From an uncultured Candidatus Melainabacteria bacterium (GTDB lineage: Bacteria > Cyanobacteriota > Vampirovibrionia > Gastranaerophilales > Gastranaerophilaceae), in assembly GCA_934754425.1 (NCBI GenBank), contig CAKVIN010000020.1, positions 1-41,861 of the forward strand: DNA of 41,861 nucleotides, in the 5' to 3' direction. Numbering within the stretch: the first letter of the stretch is position 1; every line of letters begins with the position of its first letter. The notes under the pieces are model-generated. The model did not search any database. It saw nothing but the letters and a program-made list of their open reading frames with translations, and was not told the origin of the DNA. The translations under genes were made by a program, and so were the position numbers. Shown here piece by piece: positions 1 through 8,207 of this stretch.

Positions 1-383
1 CTTTGATTAAATATACTACGTTAACTTACTATACTAAGTTATATTATAATTCTAGTCTATAAATAATTTATGTCAATAATTGTAGCATGATTGTAACTGC
101 AAAATAGTAATTTATTACCCATTAAAATTAGCATAAATTTAAGAATTTTATTAGATATTCAGACATAAAAATAATAAAAGATTCCAGTTTGTAACATTTT
201 CTTAATATTTTTTTTAATATATATTCAATTGTTAAGAAACTAGGAAAAATGTTACAATTGGCGCAAACGCAGTAGTAGTGTCTTTTATCACAAAACACTC
301 TAAAGTTTTAAAAAAAAATGCCGTAAATAATAATGTGAAGAAATTTAATACATTAAACAAAAAAAAAGAAAGGAAACTAAAGT
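1..383. other. AT-rich noncoding upstream region
   Basis: I see no gene in this stretch. It is very A/T rich. The only signals I can support are a sigma-70-like promoter at 229-258 and a ribosome binding site just before the small gene at 384. A short inverted repeat, AACTTA/TAAGTT, lies near the left edge (about 23-42). Its role is unknown. Confidence 0.6.
229..258 (+). promoter_or_regulatory. putative sigma-70 promoter for the gene at 384
   Basis: The sequence shows TTGTTA (229-234), an 18-base spacer, and TACAAT (253-258) preceded by TG, giving an extended -10. Transcription would start near 265, leaving a leader of about 120 bases. This is pattern matching only. Confidence 0.45.
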
Positions 384-755
384 ATGCCAAACATTAATCC
401 ACCCAAAATTATTCATGGAGAAGTCTATTTTAATCGTAATGCAAAAAATGAAGCACTAAAAAAAGAAGCAATGAATTTAAAGAACTTGCAAGAAACATCT
501 GCAGGGCAAAAAGCACAAGAACTTGATAAAGCAGATGGAGCAGCTGATGGAAAAATTTCTGCTTCTGTATGGAACAAATATGCAAAAGAACATGGAGGAA
601 ATACTATAAAAAACGAGATTAGTGTAAATGATGCAATGAACTCCATAACAAATTATGAAGTAAAAAATGCAAAAAATAAAGTAACTGAAAAAAAGCTAGC
701 TTTAGAAAACAAAAATGAAAACGGAACCAACCAAGCTCCGAATATGGGATTGTAA
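384..755 (+). CDS. small protein with an EF-hand-like loop
   Basis: I do not recognise the 123-residue product. AGGA lies nine bases before the ATG. The middle carries D48-K-A-D-G-A-A-D-G-K-I58, which resembles the Asp-rich loop of EF-hand or dockerin calcium sites, although the acidic residue usual at loop position 12 is missing. The rest is Lys/Asn/Glu rich and probably helical. No signal peptide or membrane segment is visible. It stands alone between its own promoter and a strong hairpin terminator. Small proteins with a DGKIS-like loop occur in Gastranaerophilales as I recall, but I cannot verify this. Calcium binding is only a suggestion. Confidence 0.6.
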   Translation: MPNINPPKIIHGEVYFNRNAKNEALKKEAMNLKNLQETSAGQKAQELDKADGAADGKISASVWNKYAKEHGGNTIKNEISVNDAMNSITNYEVKNAKNKVTEKKLALENKNENGTNQAPNMGL

Positions 756-810
756 CTATATTCCAAAATTAATTAGTAGATAATACTAAACCTACAATTT
801 TTGTTTAAAT

Positions 811-857
811 AAAAGAACAGGGCATTTGATGTAAAATAACAAATCACCTGTTCTTTT
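811..857 (+). terminator. rho-independent terminator after the gene at 384
   Basis: A perfect 11-bp stem joins 811-821 (AAAAGAACAGG) to 847-857, with a loop of about 25 bases. The right arm itself ends in TTTT. It lies about 55 bases after the stop codon. Confidence 0.65.
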
Positions 858-922
858 AAGCCTAACAACATTATAATAAGTTTTTGTCAAGCAATGCTTG
901 ACCTACAATTTATACAAAAAAA

Positions 923-962
923 CAGGAAGTTGCTAAATAATTACAACTTCCTGCCTTTTTTT
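923..962. terminator. bidirectional terminator ending the rpsF operon
   Basis: A perfect 10-bp stem (CAGGAAGTTG at 923-932, partner at 944-953) has T runs on both sides. On the minus strand it follows the 62-residue gene by 26 bases, so it probably ends the rpsF-ssb-rpsR transcript. Confidence 0.75.
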
Positions 963-978
963 ATTTAATTTTATTTAA

Positions 979-1167
979 TTATTTTGCATCTTCTTTAATT
1001 ACAATAAGATTTTTAACAATTTTCATTTTACATGTAGGAAGAACAACCTCTGCCAATCCGTCGGCAATACTAATAATACTTCCGGCTTTCAATGTTACAT
1101 CTTCACCTTTGTACTGAAAAATATAATCATCTTTTCTGTCTGATCTGATTGTGATTTGATTGTTCAT
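979..1167 (-). CDS. uncharacterised 62-residue protein, last gene of the rpsF operon
   Basis: I do not recognise this protein. A longer reading frame extends to 1224, but the better start is the ATG at 1167. There the product begins MNNQITIRSDRK and is preceded by GAAGGA at normal spacing. The 62 residues alternate hydrophobic and charged positions, as in a small beta-barrel (SH3/KOW-like), and there is no membrane segment. It follows rpsR after 89 bases and ends just before a strong terminator, so it is probably cotranscribed with ribosomal protein genes. A role in translation is only guilt by association. Confidence 0.6.
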   Translation of the reverse strand: MNNQITIRSDRKDDYIFQYKGEDVTLKAGSIISIADGLAEVVLPTCKMKIVKNLIVIKEDAK

Positions 1168-1256
1168 AGTTTTTATCCTTCTTACTATCGTGTTAAACAA
1201 GGAATGGCAAAAATATTCTACCATTCCTTAAAAACAATTATACTGATTACTTAAAA

Positions 1257-1490
1257 TTAGTCAAATACATAACTAATAATAGCAGCTTCTCTAGCTCTTT
1301 TAATAGCTTTTGTAATCATTCTTTGGTGTTTAGCACAGTTGCCTGTAACTCTACGAGGAATGATTTTTCCTGCTTCTGTTAAGTATCTTTTAAGTTTTGC
1401 AGCATCTTTGTAATCAATAGATTCTACGTGATCTGCGCAGTATGAGCAGGTCTTACGTTTTTTTCTATCTTGTGCATCTTGTTTTGCCAT
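1257..1490 (-). CDS. rpsR: 30S ribosomal protein S18
   Basis: The 77-residue product is the primary rRNA-binding protein S18, which pairs with S6 in the platform of the small subunit. The family-typical stretch LKRYLTEAGKIIPRRVTG is clear. C15-x2-C18 together with C52-x2-H55 forms the zinc-binding (C+) version of S18; many bacteria have a version without these residues. AAAGG precedes the ATG. The gene follows ssb in the common rpsF-ssb-rpsR order, but 357 bases separate them instead of a few, and that gap is filled by a duplicated spacer. Confidence 0.97.
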   Translation of the reverse strand: MAKQDAQDRKKRKTCSYCADHVESIDYKDAAKLKRYLTEAGKIIPRRVTGNCAKHQRMITKAIKRAREAAIISYVFD

Positions 1491-1847
1491 TGTTTTGTTG
1501 CCTTTCTAGCCTGTTTATTTTGTTACGTCGTTAAGTCTAATGTCTTTAAGTCGTTAAGTTCGTTATTTATAATAACTTTCTACTTATGAAAGCTGACCCA
1601 ATGTCTACGTGCGTTTCTTTTGCTACGTCGTTAAGTCTAATGTCTTTAAGTCGTTAAGTTCGTTATTAAAAACAACTTTCCACTTTCAATTTTCAATTTT
1701 CAACTTATGAAAGCCGACCCAATGTCTACGTGCGTTCCACTTATTACGTCTAACCAGTAGCTTTCACTTTGAGGCAGAACCTGTAGTCTTAAAACCATTT
1801 TGTAGTTACCACCAAGTAGCCGACAGTAGTGCCTACGTGCGTAGCAC
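1491..1847. repeat. duplicated intergenic spacer between ssb and rpsR
   Basis: This 357-base gap holds no gene that I can support. A 44-base unit at 1524-1567 is repeated identically at 1624-1667, exactly 100 bases away. Each unit contains TCGTTAAGT twice. A second unit at 1582-1615 recurs at 1703-1736 with one change. Its core CTACGTGCGT appears a third time at 1833-1842 in a small hairpin. The spacer is therefore a decayed tandem duplication inside a ribosomal protein operon. Confidence 0.75.
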
Positions 1848-2255
1848 CTAGAATGGGATTTCTTCTTCTCCGATTAACTCATCAGAGAACTCATCCTGTG
1901 AAAATTTGACTATATCTTCACCTGAACCGGATGATTTCGCCGCACCTGAAGATGTAGCAACACCACCCATTTTTTCGATAGCATTTGCATCAATTTCAAA
2001 TATTCTTCTCTCAGCGCCGCTATCATTTTTAACCGTCGTAATCTGAAGTCTGCCTTCAACAAGTACTCTTTCATCTTTTGAGATTTCAGAAACAACTTCA
2101 TCAAGAGCTGCACGTCTTACAACAACCCTGATTAACATTTCTTCTCTGTCACCTATATTAAGCACAAAAGATGATACCGGAACATTGTTTTGTGTAAAAC
2201 GCTTCTCCGGAGCCCTATATACTGTACCTGTTACAACTGCTTTAGCTAATGCCAT
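1848..2255 (-). CDS. ssb: single-stranded DNA-binding protein
   Basis: SSB coats single-stranded DNA during replication, repair and recombination. Residues 1 to about 100 form the OB fold (AVVTGTVYRAPEKRFTQNN, VLVEGRLQI). A Gly/Ser-rich linker follows, then an acidic tip ending EEEIPF, which in this family docks partner proteins. The 135-residue length is slightly short because the linker is compact. GAAAGTGAAG is a weak ribosome binding site. The gene lies between rpsF and rpsR, as in many bacteria. Confidence 0.95.
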   Translation of the reverse strand: MALAKAVVTGTVYRAPEKRFTQNNVPVSSFVLNIGDREEMLIRVVVRRAALDEVVSEISKDERVLVEGRLQITTVKNDSGAERRIFEIDANAIEKMGGVATSSGAAKSSGSGEDIVKFSQDEFSDELIGEEEIPF

Positions 2256-2295
2256 TTTTTTAACTTCACTTTCTAGATTACTTACTATCTACACC

Positions 2296-2348
2296 GTATT
2301 TTGTATCAATAACTACAAATTTACTTTGCTCGCACCTCTACAAAATAC
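2296..2348. other. inverted repeat between rpsF and ssb
   Basis: GTATTTTGTA at 2296-2305 and its exact complement at 2339-2348 could fold into a 10-bp stem with a 33-base loop in the rpsF-ssb mRNA. There is no T run, so a classical terminator is unlikely. It could be an mRNA stability or translation element. Confidence 0.4.
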
Positions 2349-2367
2349 TGTCACGCAAAAAAGTCTG

Positions 2368-2670
2368 TTATACAGTTTGAGCCTTTTTAGCTTCTTCCAT
2401 AAACATAAATCTTAATACGTTTTCATTTAATTTTAAGCTTCTTTTGAAGTCTACTACAGCTTCTGCAGGAAGTGATACAATAATGTTTGCAAAGAAACCA
2501 TCTCTGTAACCTTGAACGTCATAAGCTAATTTCTTACGACCCATTTTGTCTACTGAAGATACTGAACCTTCGTAAGATTTAACTTCTTCTGAAATTCTAT
2601 CTACAACTTTGTCTAATTCTTCTGAATCAAGACTTGGTTTAAAAACTGCCAATAATTCGTAATTTTTCAT
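2368..2670 (-). CDS. rpsF: 30S ribosomal protein S6
   Basis: S6 is a platform protein of the small ribosomal subunit and binds together with S18. The start MKNYELLAVFKPSLDSEELDK and the later GRKKLAYDVQGYRDGFFANI are characteristic. The 100-residue length fits forms without the long C-terminal extension. AAGGAG lies before the ATG. It is the first gene of the rpsF-ssb-rpsR transcript and has its own promoter-like site just upstream. Confidence 0.96.
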   Translation of the reverse strand: MKNYELLAVFKPSLDSEELDKVVDRISEEVKSYEGSVSSVDKMGRKKLAYDVQGYRDGFFANIIVSLPAEAVVDFKRSLKLNENVLRFMFMEEAKKAQTV

Positions 2671-2694
2671 AATAATATTTCTCCTTATAGAATC

Positions 2695-2722
2695 ATGCTA
2701 CCACAAACAGAGGTAATGTAAA
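2695..2722 (-). promoter_or_regulatory. putative promoter of the rpsF operon
   Basis: Read on the minus strand: TTTACA (2722-2717), a 16-base spacer, then TAGCAT (2700-2695) preceded by TGG, an extended -10. The start would fall about 15-20 bases before the rpsF ATG. Confidence 0.45.
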
Positions 2723-2743
2723 GAGGAGATACTTTATAATAAT

Positions 2744-2785
2744 ATAACTAAAAGAAGGTACAATTTTGCACCTTCTTTTAGTTAT
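2744..2785 (-). terminator. hairpin after the band 7 gene
   Basis: A perfect 16-bp stem (2744-2759 with 2770-2785) lies just after the stop codon of the band 7 gene and before the rpsF promoter. The trailing T run on the minus strand is weak (TTATTATAA), so termination is likely but not certain. Confidence 0.6.
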
Positions 2786-2805
2786 TTATAATTATTATTC
2801 TATTT

Positions 2806-3594
2806 TTATTTTGCAGTTACATTAATAAACGGAACTGAATTACCTAACATATATTGTGGCATTTTACCATCCCATTTTTGGACTGCTTCATATTGAACTA
2901 AAGATTTATTTTGACTTAATGCTTTTGCTCTGATAGCCATTGATTTAGCTTCTGCTTCCGCTGCAATAACTTTTTGCTTAGCTTCTTCTTGAACTTGAAC
3001 AGTTTTGTTTTTAGCTTTCAAAGCTTCTTGCTCAGCAGTAACTTTGCTTTCAATTGCTCTTTCAAACACTGCTGAATAATTAATTTCTGTCATTTGGAAA
3101 TCTGTTACATTAATATAATTATTTTTTAATTGTTCTTGAAGTTTAAACAATATATCACCGGCAGCACGTTCTCTATTAGCAATCAAATCTTGAGCATTCC
3201 ATTTGCCGATAATATCTTTTATAGTTCCTTCTACTACAGGAGTTAAGATTGTGCTTTGATAATCAGTACCAACTTCTTGGAATAATCTGTTAACTTTATC
3301 CGGCTGTACATTGTAGTTAATAACATAAGTTATTCTTGCTTGTTGAATATCTTTAGTATAAACAGCGGTGGCTGATGTATTTTTTTGAGTCTTTACATTC
3401 ATTGTTCTGAATTTTTGCACAAATGGAAAGATTAAATGTAAACCTTCACCATAGCATTGAGGCTCAACTTCGCCTAATTTAATTTTAATTCCACGTTCTC
3501 CCGGACCAACCATTACAAATGGATTGCATAATACCAGAAAACAAACCAATAAGCACAATACCAATATAGGCATGCCGAATAATTTTTTGTCCAT
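2806..3594 (-). CDS. prohibitin-like SPFH/band 7 membrane protein
   Basis: This 262-residue protein has one N-terminal membrane helix (about residues 7-27). An SPFH/band 7 domain follows (FVMVGPGERGIKIKLGEV to about 200), with an Ala/Glu/Lys-rich coiled coil at about 165-230 and a short tail. That is the layout of prohibitins and HflC-type proteins, which form ring scaffolds at the membrane and often regulate FtsH. The family has other members (stomatin, flotillin), but length and sequence favour the prohibitin group. It follows a tiny two-helix membrane protein after 13 bases, so the two are cotranscribed. Confidence 0.88.
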   Translation of the reverse strand: MDKKLFGMPILVLCLLVCFLVLCNPFVMVGPGERGIKIKLGEVEPQCYGEGLHLIFPFVQKFRTMNVKTQKNTSATAVYTKDIQQARITYVINYNVQPDKVNRLFQEVGTDYQSTILTPVVEGTIKDIIGKWNAQDLIANRERAAGDILFKLQEQLKNNYINVTDFQMTEINYSAVFERAIESKVTAEQEALKAKNKTVQVQEEAKQKVIAAEAEAKSMAIRAKALSQNKSLVQYEAVQKWDGKMPQYMLGNSVPFINVTAK

Positions 3595-3607
3595 CCTAAT
3601 CCTTTCC

Positions 3608-3799
3608 TTACTTTAACGCAATCAGAGCCAATGCCACATATAGAGCTGCCACAACAAAAACAAAACTTCCAAATACAATTAACATTTGTTTACCGTATTC
3701 ACGATAAAGATTTTTTCCTGTAATGTAGCACAATGTAATAATACACAAATTTACTAACACAATAAGTGATAAGAATAAAAATAAAACTCTTATGACCAT
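3608..3799 (-). CDS. two-helix small membrane protein
   Basis: I do not recognise this 63-residue protein. It has two hydrophobic segments (about 3-26 and 40-62) joined by the polar loop GKNLYREYGKQ. AGAGGGG lies just before the ATG, which supports translation. It immediately precedes the band 7 gene, suggesting a partner or assembly role in the same membrane complex. No catalytic motif is visible. Confidence 0.6.
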   Translation of the reverse strand: MVIRVLFLFLSLIVLVNLCIITLCYITGKNLYREYGKQMLIVFGSFVFVVAALYVALALIALK

Positions 3800-3869
3800 T
3801 AGTCCCCTCTTTCAAATATTATAGTAAATGATAAGGTTCTTTATGTAATCATACATTTAGAGCATTTTA

Positions 3870-3885
3870 TGTTAAAATTTATAAT
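3870..3885 (+). promoter_or_regulatory. extended -10 elements directly before the ATG at 3886
   Basis: TGTTAAAAT (3870-3878) is an extended -10. Initiation six to seven bases later would fall on or next to the ATG at 3886. A second -10, TATAAT, sits at 3880-3885. No ribosome binding site is present. The sequence fits a leaderless mRNA for the RgpF-like gene. Confidence 0.35.
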
Positions 3886-4833
3886 ATGAAAAGACTTTGC
3901 GTATTTGCACATTGGGATAGAGATAATATAATAGATGACTATGTAATCTATTATTTAAAAGCGTTAAAACAAGTAGTAACTACACTAATTTTTGTATCGG
4001 ATTGCGATTTACCTTTAAAAGAATTAGAAAAACTGGATGGAATTGCTGACTATAAGTTGGCACAAAAACATAATGAGTATGATTTTGGCTCATATAAACG
4101 TGGTTTTCTGTTCGCAAAAGAAAATAAAATCGACTTTGAAGAGTTAATTTTTGCAAATGATTCTTGTTATGGTCCGCTTGTACCTTTAAAACCAATATTT
4201 AAAAAAATGGATTCTAAAAAATGTGATTTTTGGGGAATGACTAAAAATAGATATGACATAACAAAAAAACTATATCAACCACAAATTACTCCTCACATTC
4301 AGAGTTATTTTATTGTTTTTAAATCTAACGTATTTAACAGTCCGGTATTTTTAGATTTTATAAACAATATCAAACATGAAGATGAAAAAAATAACATAAT
4401 AAAAAAATATGAAATCGGCTTAAGTCAATTATTATACGCAAACGGATTTAAAAGTGCCAGCTATATTACAAAATACAAATTTATTGATAATTGCACGTCA
4501 GAAAAATGGGATAAACTGATTAAGAATGATAATTTTCCTTTTATAAAAACCTCGATTATCAAAAATGGCTTTTATTTCTTAGGAGAAGCTAAAGGCTGGA
4601 GAGAACTTATTCAAAATCACACTGATTATCCTTTAATTTTAATTGAAAAAAATTTCCAAAGAGTTCAAGATTTATACGAAAATCTATATAAAAAATCAAA
4701 TATTTATCGAAAAATAAGGTTTAACTTGCTAAGAAATTGTCCATTGGAAATTAGGTATTGTGTTATTTTTTTGGAAAAACATTTGTTTATAATTTTAAAC
4801 ACACTTTGCTTCCATAAACTCAAGAAGTTCTGA
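3886..4833 (+). CDS. RgpF-like rhamnan/polysaccharide glycosyltransferase
   Basis: The 315-residue product resembles the rhamnan synthesis F family, which builds or decorates cell-surface polysaccharides. Diagnostic stretches are MKRLCVFAHWDRDNIIDDYV near the start, the YDFGSYKRGF motif, and FANDSCYGPL followed by FWGMTKNRY. In this family the N-terminal segment begins at the same place, supporting the ATG at 3886 despite the lack of a ribosome binding site. The last 39 bases overlap the 3' end of the GT4 gene on the other strand. No membrane helix is obvious apart from a hydrophobic C-terminal stretch. The sugar and acceptor are unknown. Confidence 0.8.
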   Translation: MKRLCVFAHWDRDNIIDDYVIYYLKALKQVVTTLIFVSDCDLPLKELEKLDGIADYKLAQKHNEYDFGSYKRGFLFAKENKIDFEELIFANDSCYGPLVPLKPIFKKMDSKKCDFWGMTKNRYDITKKLYQPQITPHIQSYFIVFKSNVFNSPVFLDFINNIKHEDEKNNIIKKYEIGLSQLLYANGFKSASYITKYKFIDNCTSEKWDKLIKNDNFPFIKTSIIKNGFYFLGEAKGWRELIQNHTDYPLILIEKNFQRVQDLYENLYKKSNIYRKIRFNLLRNCPLEIRYCVIFLEKHLFIILNTLCFHKLKKF

Positions 4834-5991
4834 TGTAGCTTTTTCCCAACTAAATGATTTTGCCCTGATTAAACCTCTTTCTCTGCAAAGTTCTCTAAAA
4901 AATGTATCTTCATACATTTTTTTATAAGCTTCTATTAATTCTTCATCTTTTGTCGGATTTATCTGAATACCGGCTTGCCCGATTACTTCCGGTAAAGAAG
5001 AAGTGTTAGAAGTTATAACAGGACATCCGCATTTCATTGCTTCCAATACAGGTAGTCCAAAACCTTCATAAAGAGATGGATACACAAACATCATTGCGTT
5101 AGAATAAAGTTCAGGTAATTTTTCATCATCTACGTAACCCAAGAATTCCAATTTTGTCTTGTCGAAATTCCCAATAGCAGCTTGAAGTTCTTTTTCAAAC
5201 TTTTGCCAAATACCACCTACAAGAACCATTTTAAGGTCATTGATTTTGTATGTGTTAATAAAATCAAAGAAATTTTTTATTGCAAAAATCAAATTTTTGC
5301 GTTTGCCTAAAGTACATAATGATAATATGTATTTTTCATTCGTAGTTTTTTCTGATGGGTGAAATTTATCATCAGCACCCAATAAGATTGTTTTGATATT
5401 ATCATCATCTATTTCGAAATACTTAAGAATATCGCATCTTGTACTCTCAGAATTTGCCAAATAATAATTATTATTTTTATTACTTATGGTTGCATAAATT
5501 TTATAATACCAATCTTTTGGAGATTTTGGATAACCATTTTCCAGAACAGGTATTATATCATGCAACATTCGGAATTTTTTTATACCTGAATACTCAATTT
5601 CTATACTTGGTGGAGTAAAAGGCGAAAAATACACATTAAATTTTTCTATATCCTTTAAATTCTGTTTATTAATTTTGCAAAAATATTTGTCATAAAATCG
5701 TGCAAAAATCAAAACAGCATATTTAATTCTTTTGGGAAAATTATCTGTTTTATAAATTAACCAGCCGACAAATTTATTTAAAATAGAATGTTCGTCTAAA
5801 AGTGGAATATCAGAAAATTCTGAAATTGTTTTCATTATATAGTATCTTTTGTAATCACAGTGAAATGTTATTTCGATATTTCTTTTTTTTAATTCTTTAA
5901 ACAAATTCAATGCTACAAAAAAAACACCGGCTCTATGACCGCTTTTTTCGTTAAAGTATGATAATTCTGTACAATCAAACAACACTCTCAA
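4795..5991 (-). CDS. GT4-family glycosyltransferase
   Basis: A 398-residue GT-B fold retaining glycosyltransferase that would transfer a nucleotide-activated sugar to a glycan. The start, MRVLFDCTELSYF, suits the N-terminal lobe. The C-terminal lobe contains SLCTLGKRKNL (nucleotide binding) and SLYEGFGLPVLEAMKCGCPV near residue 308, the conserved E-x7-E type motif. The start codon is TTG at 5991, overlapping the stop of the upstream GT2 gene as TTGA, with GGAGAG eight bases upstream. This coupling shows a two-gene operon. Substrate unknown. Confidence 0.9.
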   Translation of the reverse strand: MRVLFDCTELSYFNEKSGHRAGVFFVALNLFKELKKRNIEITFHCDYKRYYIMKTISEFSDIPLLDEHSILNKFVGWLIYKTDNFPKRIKYAVLIFARFYDKYFCKINKQNLKDIEKFNVYFSPFTPPSIEIEYSGIKKFRMLHDIIPVLENGYPKSPKDWYYKIYATISNKNNNYYLANSESTRCDILKYFEIDDDNIKTILLGADDKFHPSEKTTNEKYILSLCTLGKRKNLIFAIKNFFDFINTYKINDLKMVLVGGIWQKFEKELQAAIGNFDKTKLEFLGYVDDEKLPELYSNAMMFVYPSLYEGFGLPVLEAMKCGCPVITSNTSSLPEVIGQAGIQINPTKDEELIEAYKKMYEDTFFRELCRERGLIRAKSFSWEKATSELLEFMEAKCV

Positions 5992-6821
5992 GCCTTCTTC
6001 TCTCCAAACATTTTTTTTAATCTGTTTTGAACCTTATTAATTAATAAATATAAATCATACAAATTTTTTAGCGGAAACACTTTAAATTGCTTATTTATCT
6101 TTTTTAATTCTATCTTTTCGCCACCACAAATTGATAAATATTCTGCGAATTGATGTTTTGAATAATAATATTTACGATTTTCTTCAAAATTTTTAGTATG
6201 GTTAGTTGATGTAATAGAACCAAAATGAAAAAAACAAACTTTATTACTTACAAAAACATCAAAACCTGATTCAATTGCTCTATGTTTGAAATCATTATCT
6301 TCAAAAAATGCCGGAAAAAATTTTTCATCAAAAGTTCCAAGATTATCAAGTACATTTTTCTTTGTAATAACACAAGAAAAAACACATTCATCAAAACTTT
6401 TTTGATAATCAAATTTGTATCTTAAATTTTTAAAATAATTGATATAATTACTTTCATTTATATCATCAAAATGTGGGTTTACTTCTCTTGGAGAAACAAA
6501 AGCCGCTTTTTCTTTATTAAAAACTTTTTCACATTCTTCAAACCAATTTGGATATAATAAAATATCATTATTTAAAAATCCAATATACTCACCCTCAGCT
6601 ATTGCAATACCTTGATTATTACCTGCTGAAAAGCCTTTATTCTCAGAATTTTTTATTAATTTAATGAAATCTAAAGATTCTAAATATTCAACCGTTCCAT
6701 CTGTTGAACCATTATCAACTATAATTAATTCAAAATCTTTAGTATATTTTTGCAGACTTTTAATAAACTTTTTAGTATATTCCAGCTTATTTAAAGTAAG
6801 TGTTATTACGCTAAGTTTCAT
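5988..6821 (-). CDS. GT2-family glycosyltransferase
   Basis: A 277-residue GT-A fold inverting glycosyltransferase. Family features are VITLTLNKLEYTKKFIKSL, the IIVDNGSTDGT nucleotide-binding stretch, GNNQGIAIAEGEYIGFLNND, and FFEDNDFKHRAIESGFDVF. This resembles the rhamnosyltransferase subgroup, but the sugar cannot be read from sequence. No convincing ribosome binding site precedes the ATG, while TATAAA lies eight bases upstream, so this mRNA may also have little or no leader. It is translationally coupled to the GT4 gene downstream. Confidence 0.88.
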   Translation of the reverse strand: MKLSVITLTLNKLEYTKKFIKSLQKYTKDFELIIVDNGSTDGTVEYLESLDFIKLIKNSENKGFSAGNNQGIAIAEGEYIGFLNNDILLYPNWFEECEKVFNKEKAAFVSPREVNPHFDDINESNYINYFKNLRYKFDYQKSFDECVFSCVITKKNVLDNLGTFDEKFFPAFFEDNDFKHRAIESGFDVFVSNKVCFFHFGSITSTNHTKNFEENRKYYYSKHQFAEYLSICGGEKIELKKINKQFKVFPLKNLYDLYLLINKVQNRLKKMFGEKKA

Positions 6822-6991
6822 AATACAATTTTATATTAAATATAAATCCCTGCAAATATTTACATATCGAAACATTCCCCACTAGGATTGTTGATTAGAA
6901 ATTTTATTTTTGTTAACATTATATTCAAAAATAGAAATATAATATTAATTAATTTAGGCTTAAACACTGATTTGGAGAGATTAGAGAGTAT

Positions 6992-8197
6992 ATGAGAAAT
7001 AAAATTATACTTATAGTAATTGTCGTTCTGGCATTAATTTTTGGAAGAATGCTTTTATCTAAAATGGATAAAATTAAAACAGGAAAAATGCGTGCAGCTT
7101 CACGCACTCCGGCAGTTACAGTAGCAGATGTCGATGAAGAAATGGTACAACGTCAATTTACAGCAACTGCCAGAGTAGCTGCTAAATACAGAGTTGACGT
7201 TCTTGCACGTATAAGTGGATATTTAACAAAAAGTTATTTTAAAGAAGGTGATTATGTAAAAGCAGGTCAACTTTTATTTGAAATAGAACCTCAAGAATAT
7301 CAATTTGCAGTGACAAAAGCAAAGGCAAGTTTGGATAATGCACAAGCGCAATATGCTTATTATCAAAAACAACTGGCAAGATATCAAGAACTTGTAAAAC
7401 AAGATTATGTAGCAAGATCTGATTATGATAGTATACTTTCTCAAAGAGATGCATATAGAGCACAAGTGGAAAACGCAAAAAGTGCTTATCGTGATGCACA
7501 AAGAAATTTAGGATATACAAAAGTTAAATCACCTGTTAATGGTAGAGTAGGTATTATTACAGTAACTGTTGGTAACTATGTTTCAATGAATAGTGGTGCA
7601 TTGACAACAATTAACAGTTATGAACCTATGTATGTAACTTTTCCGTTAGAATCAAAAGATTATGCTGAACTTGTGAGAATTGATAAATCTGCGAATATAA
7701 ATCGTGATGTAGAATTTATCTTTAGTTCCGGTGAAAAATATAAATTTAAAGGTATTCAAGATTTTCATGATAATAAAATTGATGAATCAACCGGTACAAT
7801 TACAATGAGAGCAACTTTTCAAAACCCAGATGATTCTTTGATTCAAGGTGATTTTGGAAGAGTGATTTTGTATTCAAAATTAAAAGACACAGTTCCTGTT
7901 GTGCCTCAAGAAGCAACAATGGAGAACCAAGAAGGTAGATATGTTTATGTTTTAGATAAAGATAATTTACCGAAGATGTCTTATATTAAAACACAAGGTG
8001 AAGTTGACGGAAAATGGGTTGTATCTTCCGGTGTAAAAAAAGGAGATAGAATTATTACAGGCGGATTACAAAAAGTAGTCCCAGGAAGTCCTGTAAGAAT
8101 AGTATCAACAATTGAACAAACTAAAGAAGCACCTAAAAAAGAATCTGTAATAAACAGATTAATTAATAAAGTGAAGAATATATTTAATAAAAAATAA
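6992..8197 (+). CDS. RND efflux pump periplasmic adaptor
   Basis: Membrane-fusion protein linking an RND permease to a TolC channel. The 401 residues begin with an uncleaved-looking membrane anchor (about 4-24, no lipobox Cys). Next come a lipoyl-like half (VLARISGYLTKSYFKEGDYVKAGQLLFEI), a coiled-coil hairpin (about 100-165, rich in Ala/Gln/Tyr), the second lipoyl half (YTKVKSPVNGRVGIITVTVGNYV), and a beta-barrel/MP domain. GGAGAG precedes the ATG. It starts the three-gene pump operon. Substrates are not predictable; AcrA/MexA is the nearest named group. Confidence 0.93.
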   Translation: MRNKIILIVIVVLALIFGRMLLSKMDKIKTGKMRAASRTPAVTVADVDEEMVQRQFTATARVAAKYRVDVLARISGYLTKSYFKEGDYVKAGQLLFEIEPQEYQFAVTKAKASLDNAQAQYAYYQKQLARYQELVKQDYVARSDYDSILSQRDAYRAQVENAKSAYRDAQRNLGYTKVKSPVNGRVGIITVTVGNYVSMNSGALTTINSYEPMYVTFPLESKDYAELVRIDKSANINRDVEFIFSSGEKYKFKGIQDFHDNKIDESTGTITMRATFQNPDDSLIQGDFGRVILYSKLKDTVPVVPQEATMENQEGRYVYVLDKDNLPKMSYIKTQGEVDGKWVVSSGVKKGDRIITGGLQKVVPGSPVRIVSTIEQTKEAPKKESVINRLINKVKNIFNKK

Positions 8198-8207
8198 GGT
8201 TATATAA

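Noticed and set aside
1524..1736. Repeats between ssb and rpsR as a CRISPR array.
   Set aside because: Only two copies exist, spacers are also duplicated, and no cas gene is near.
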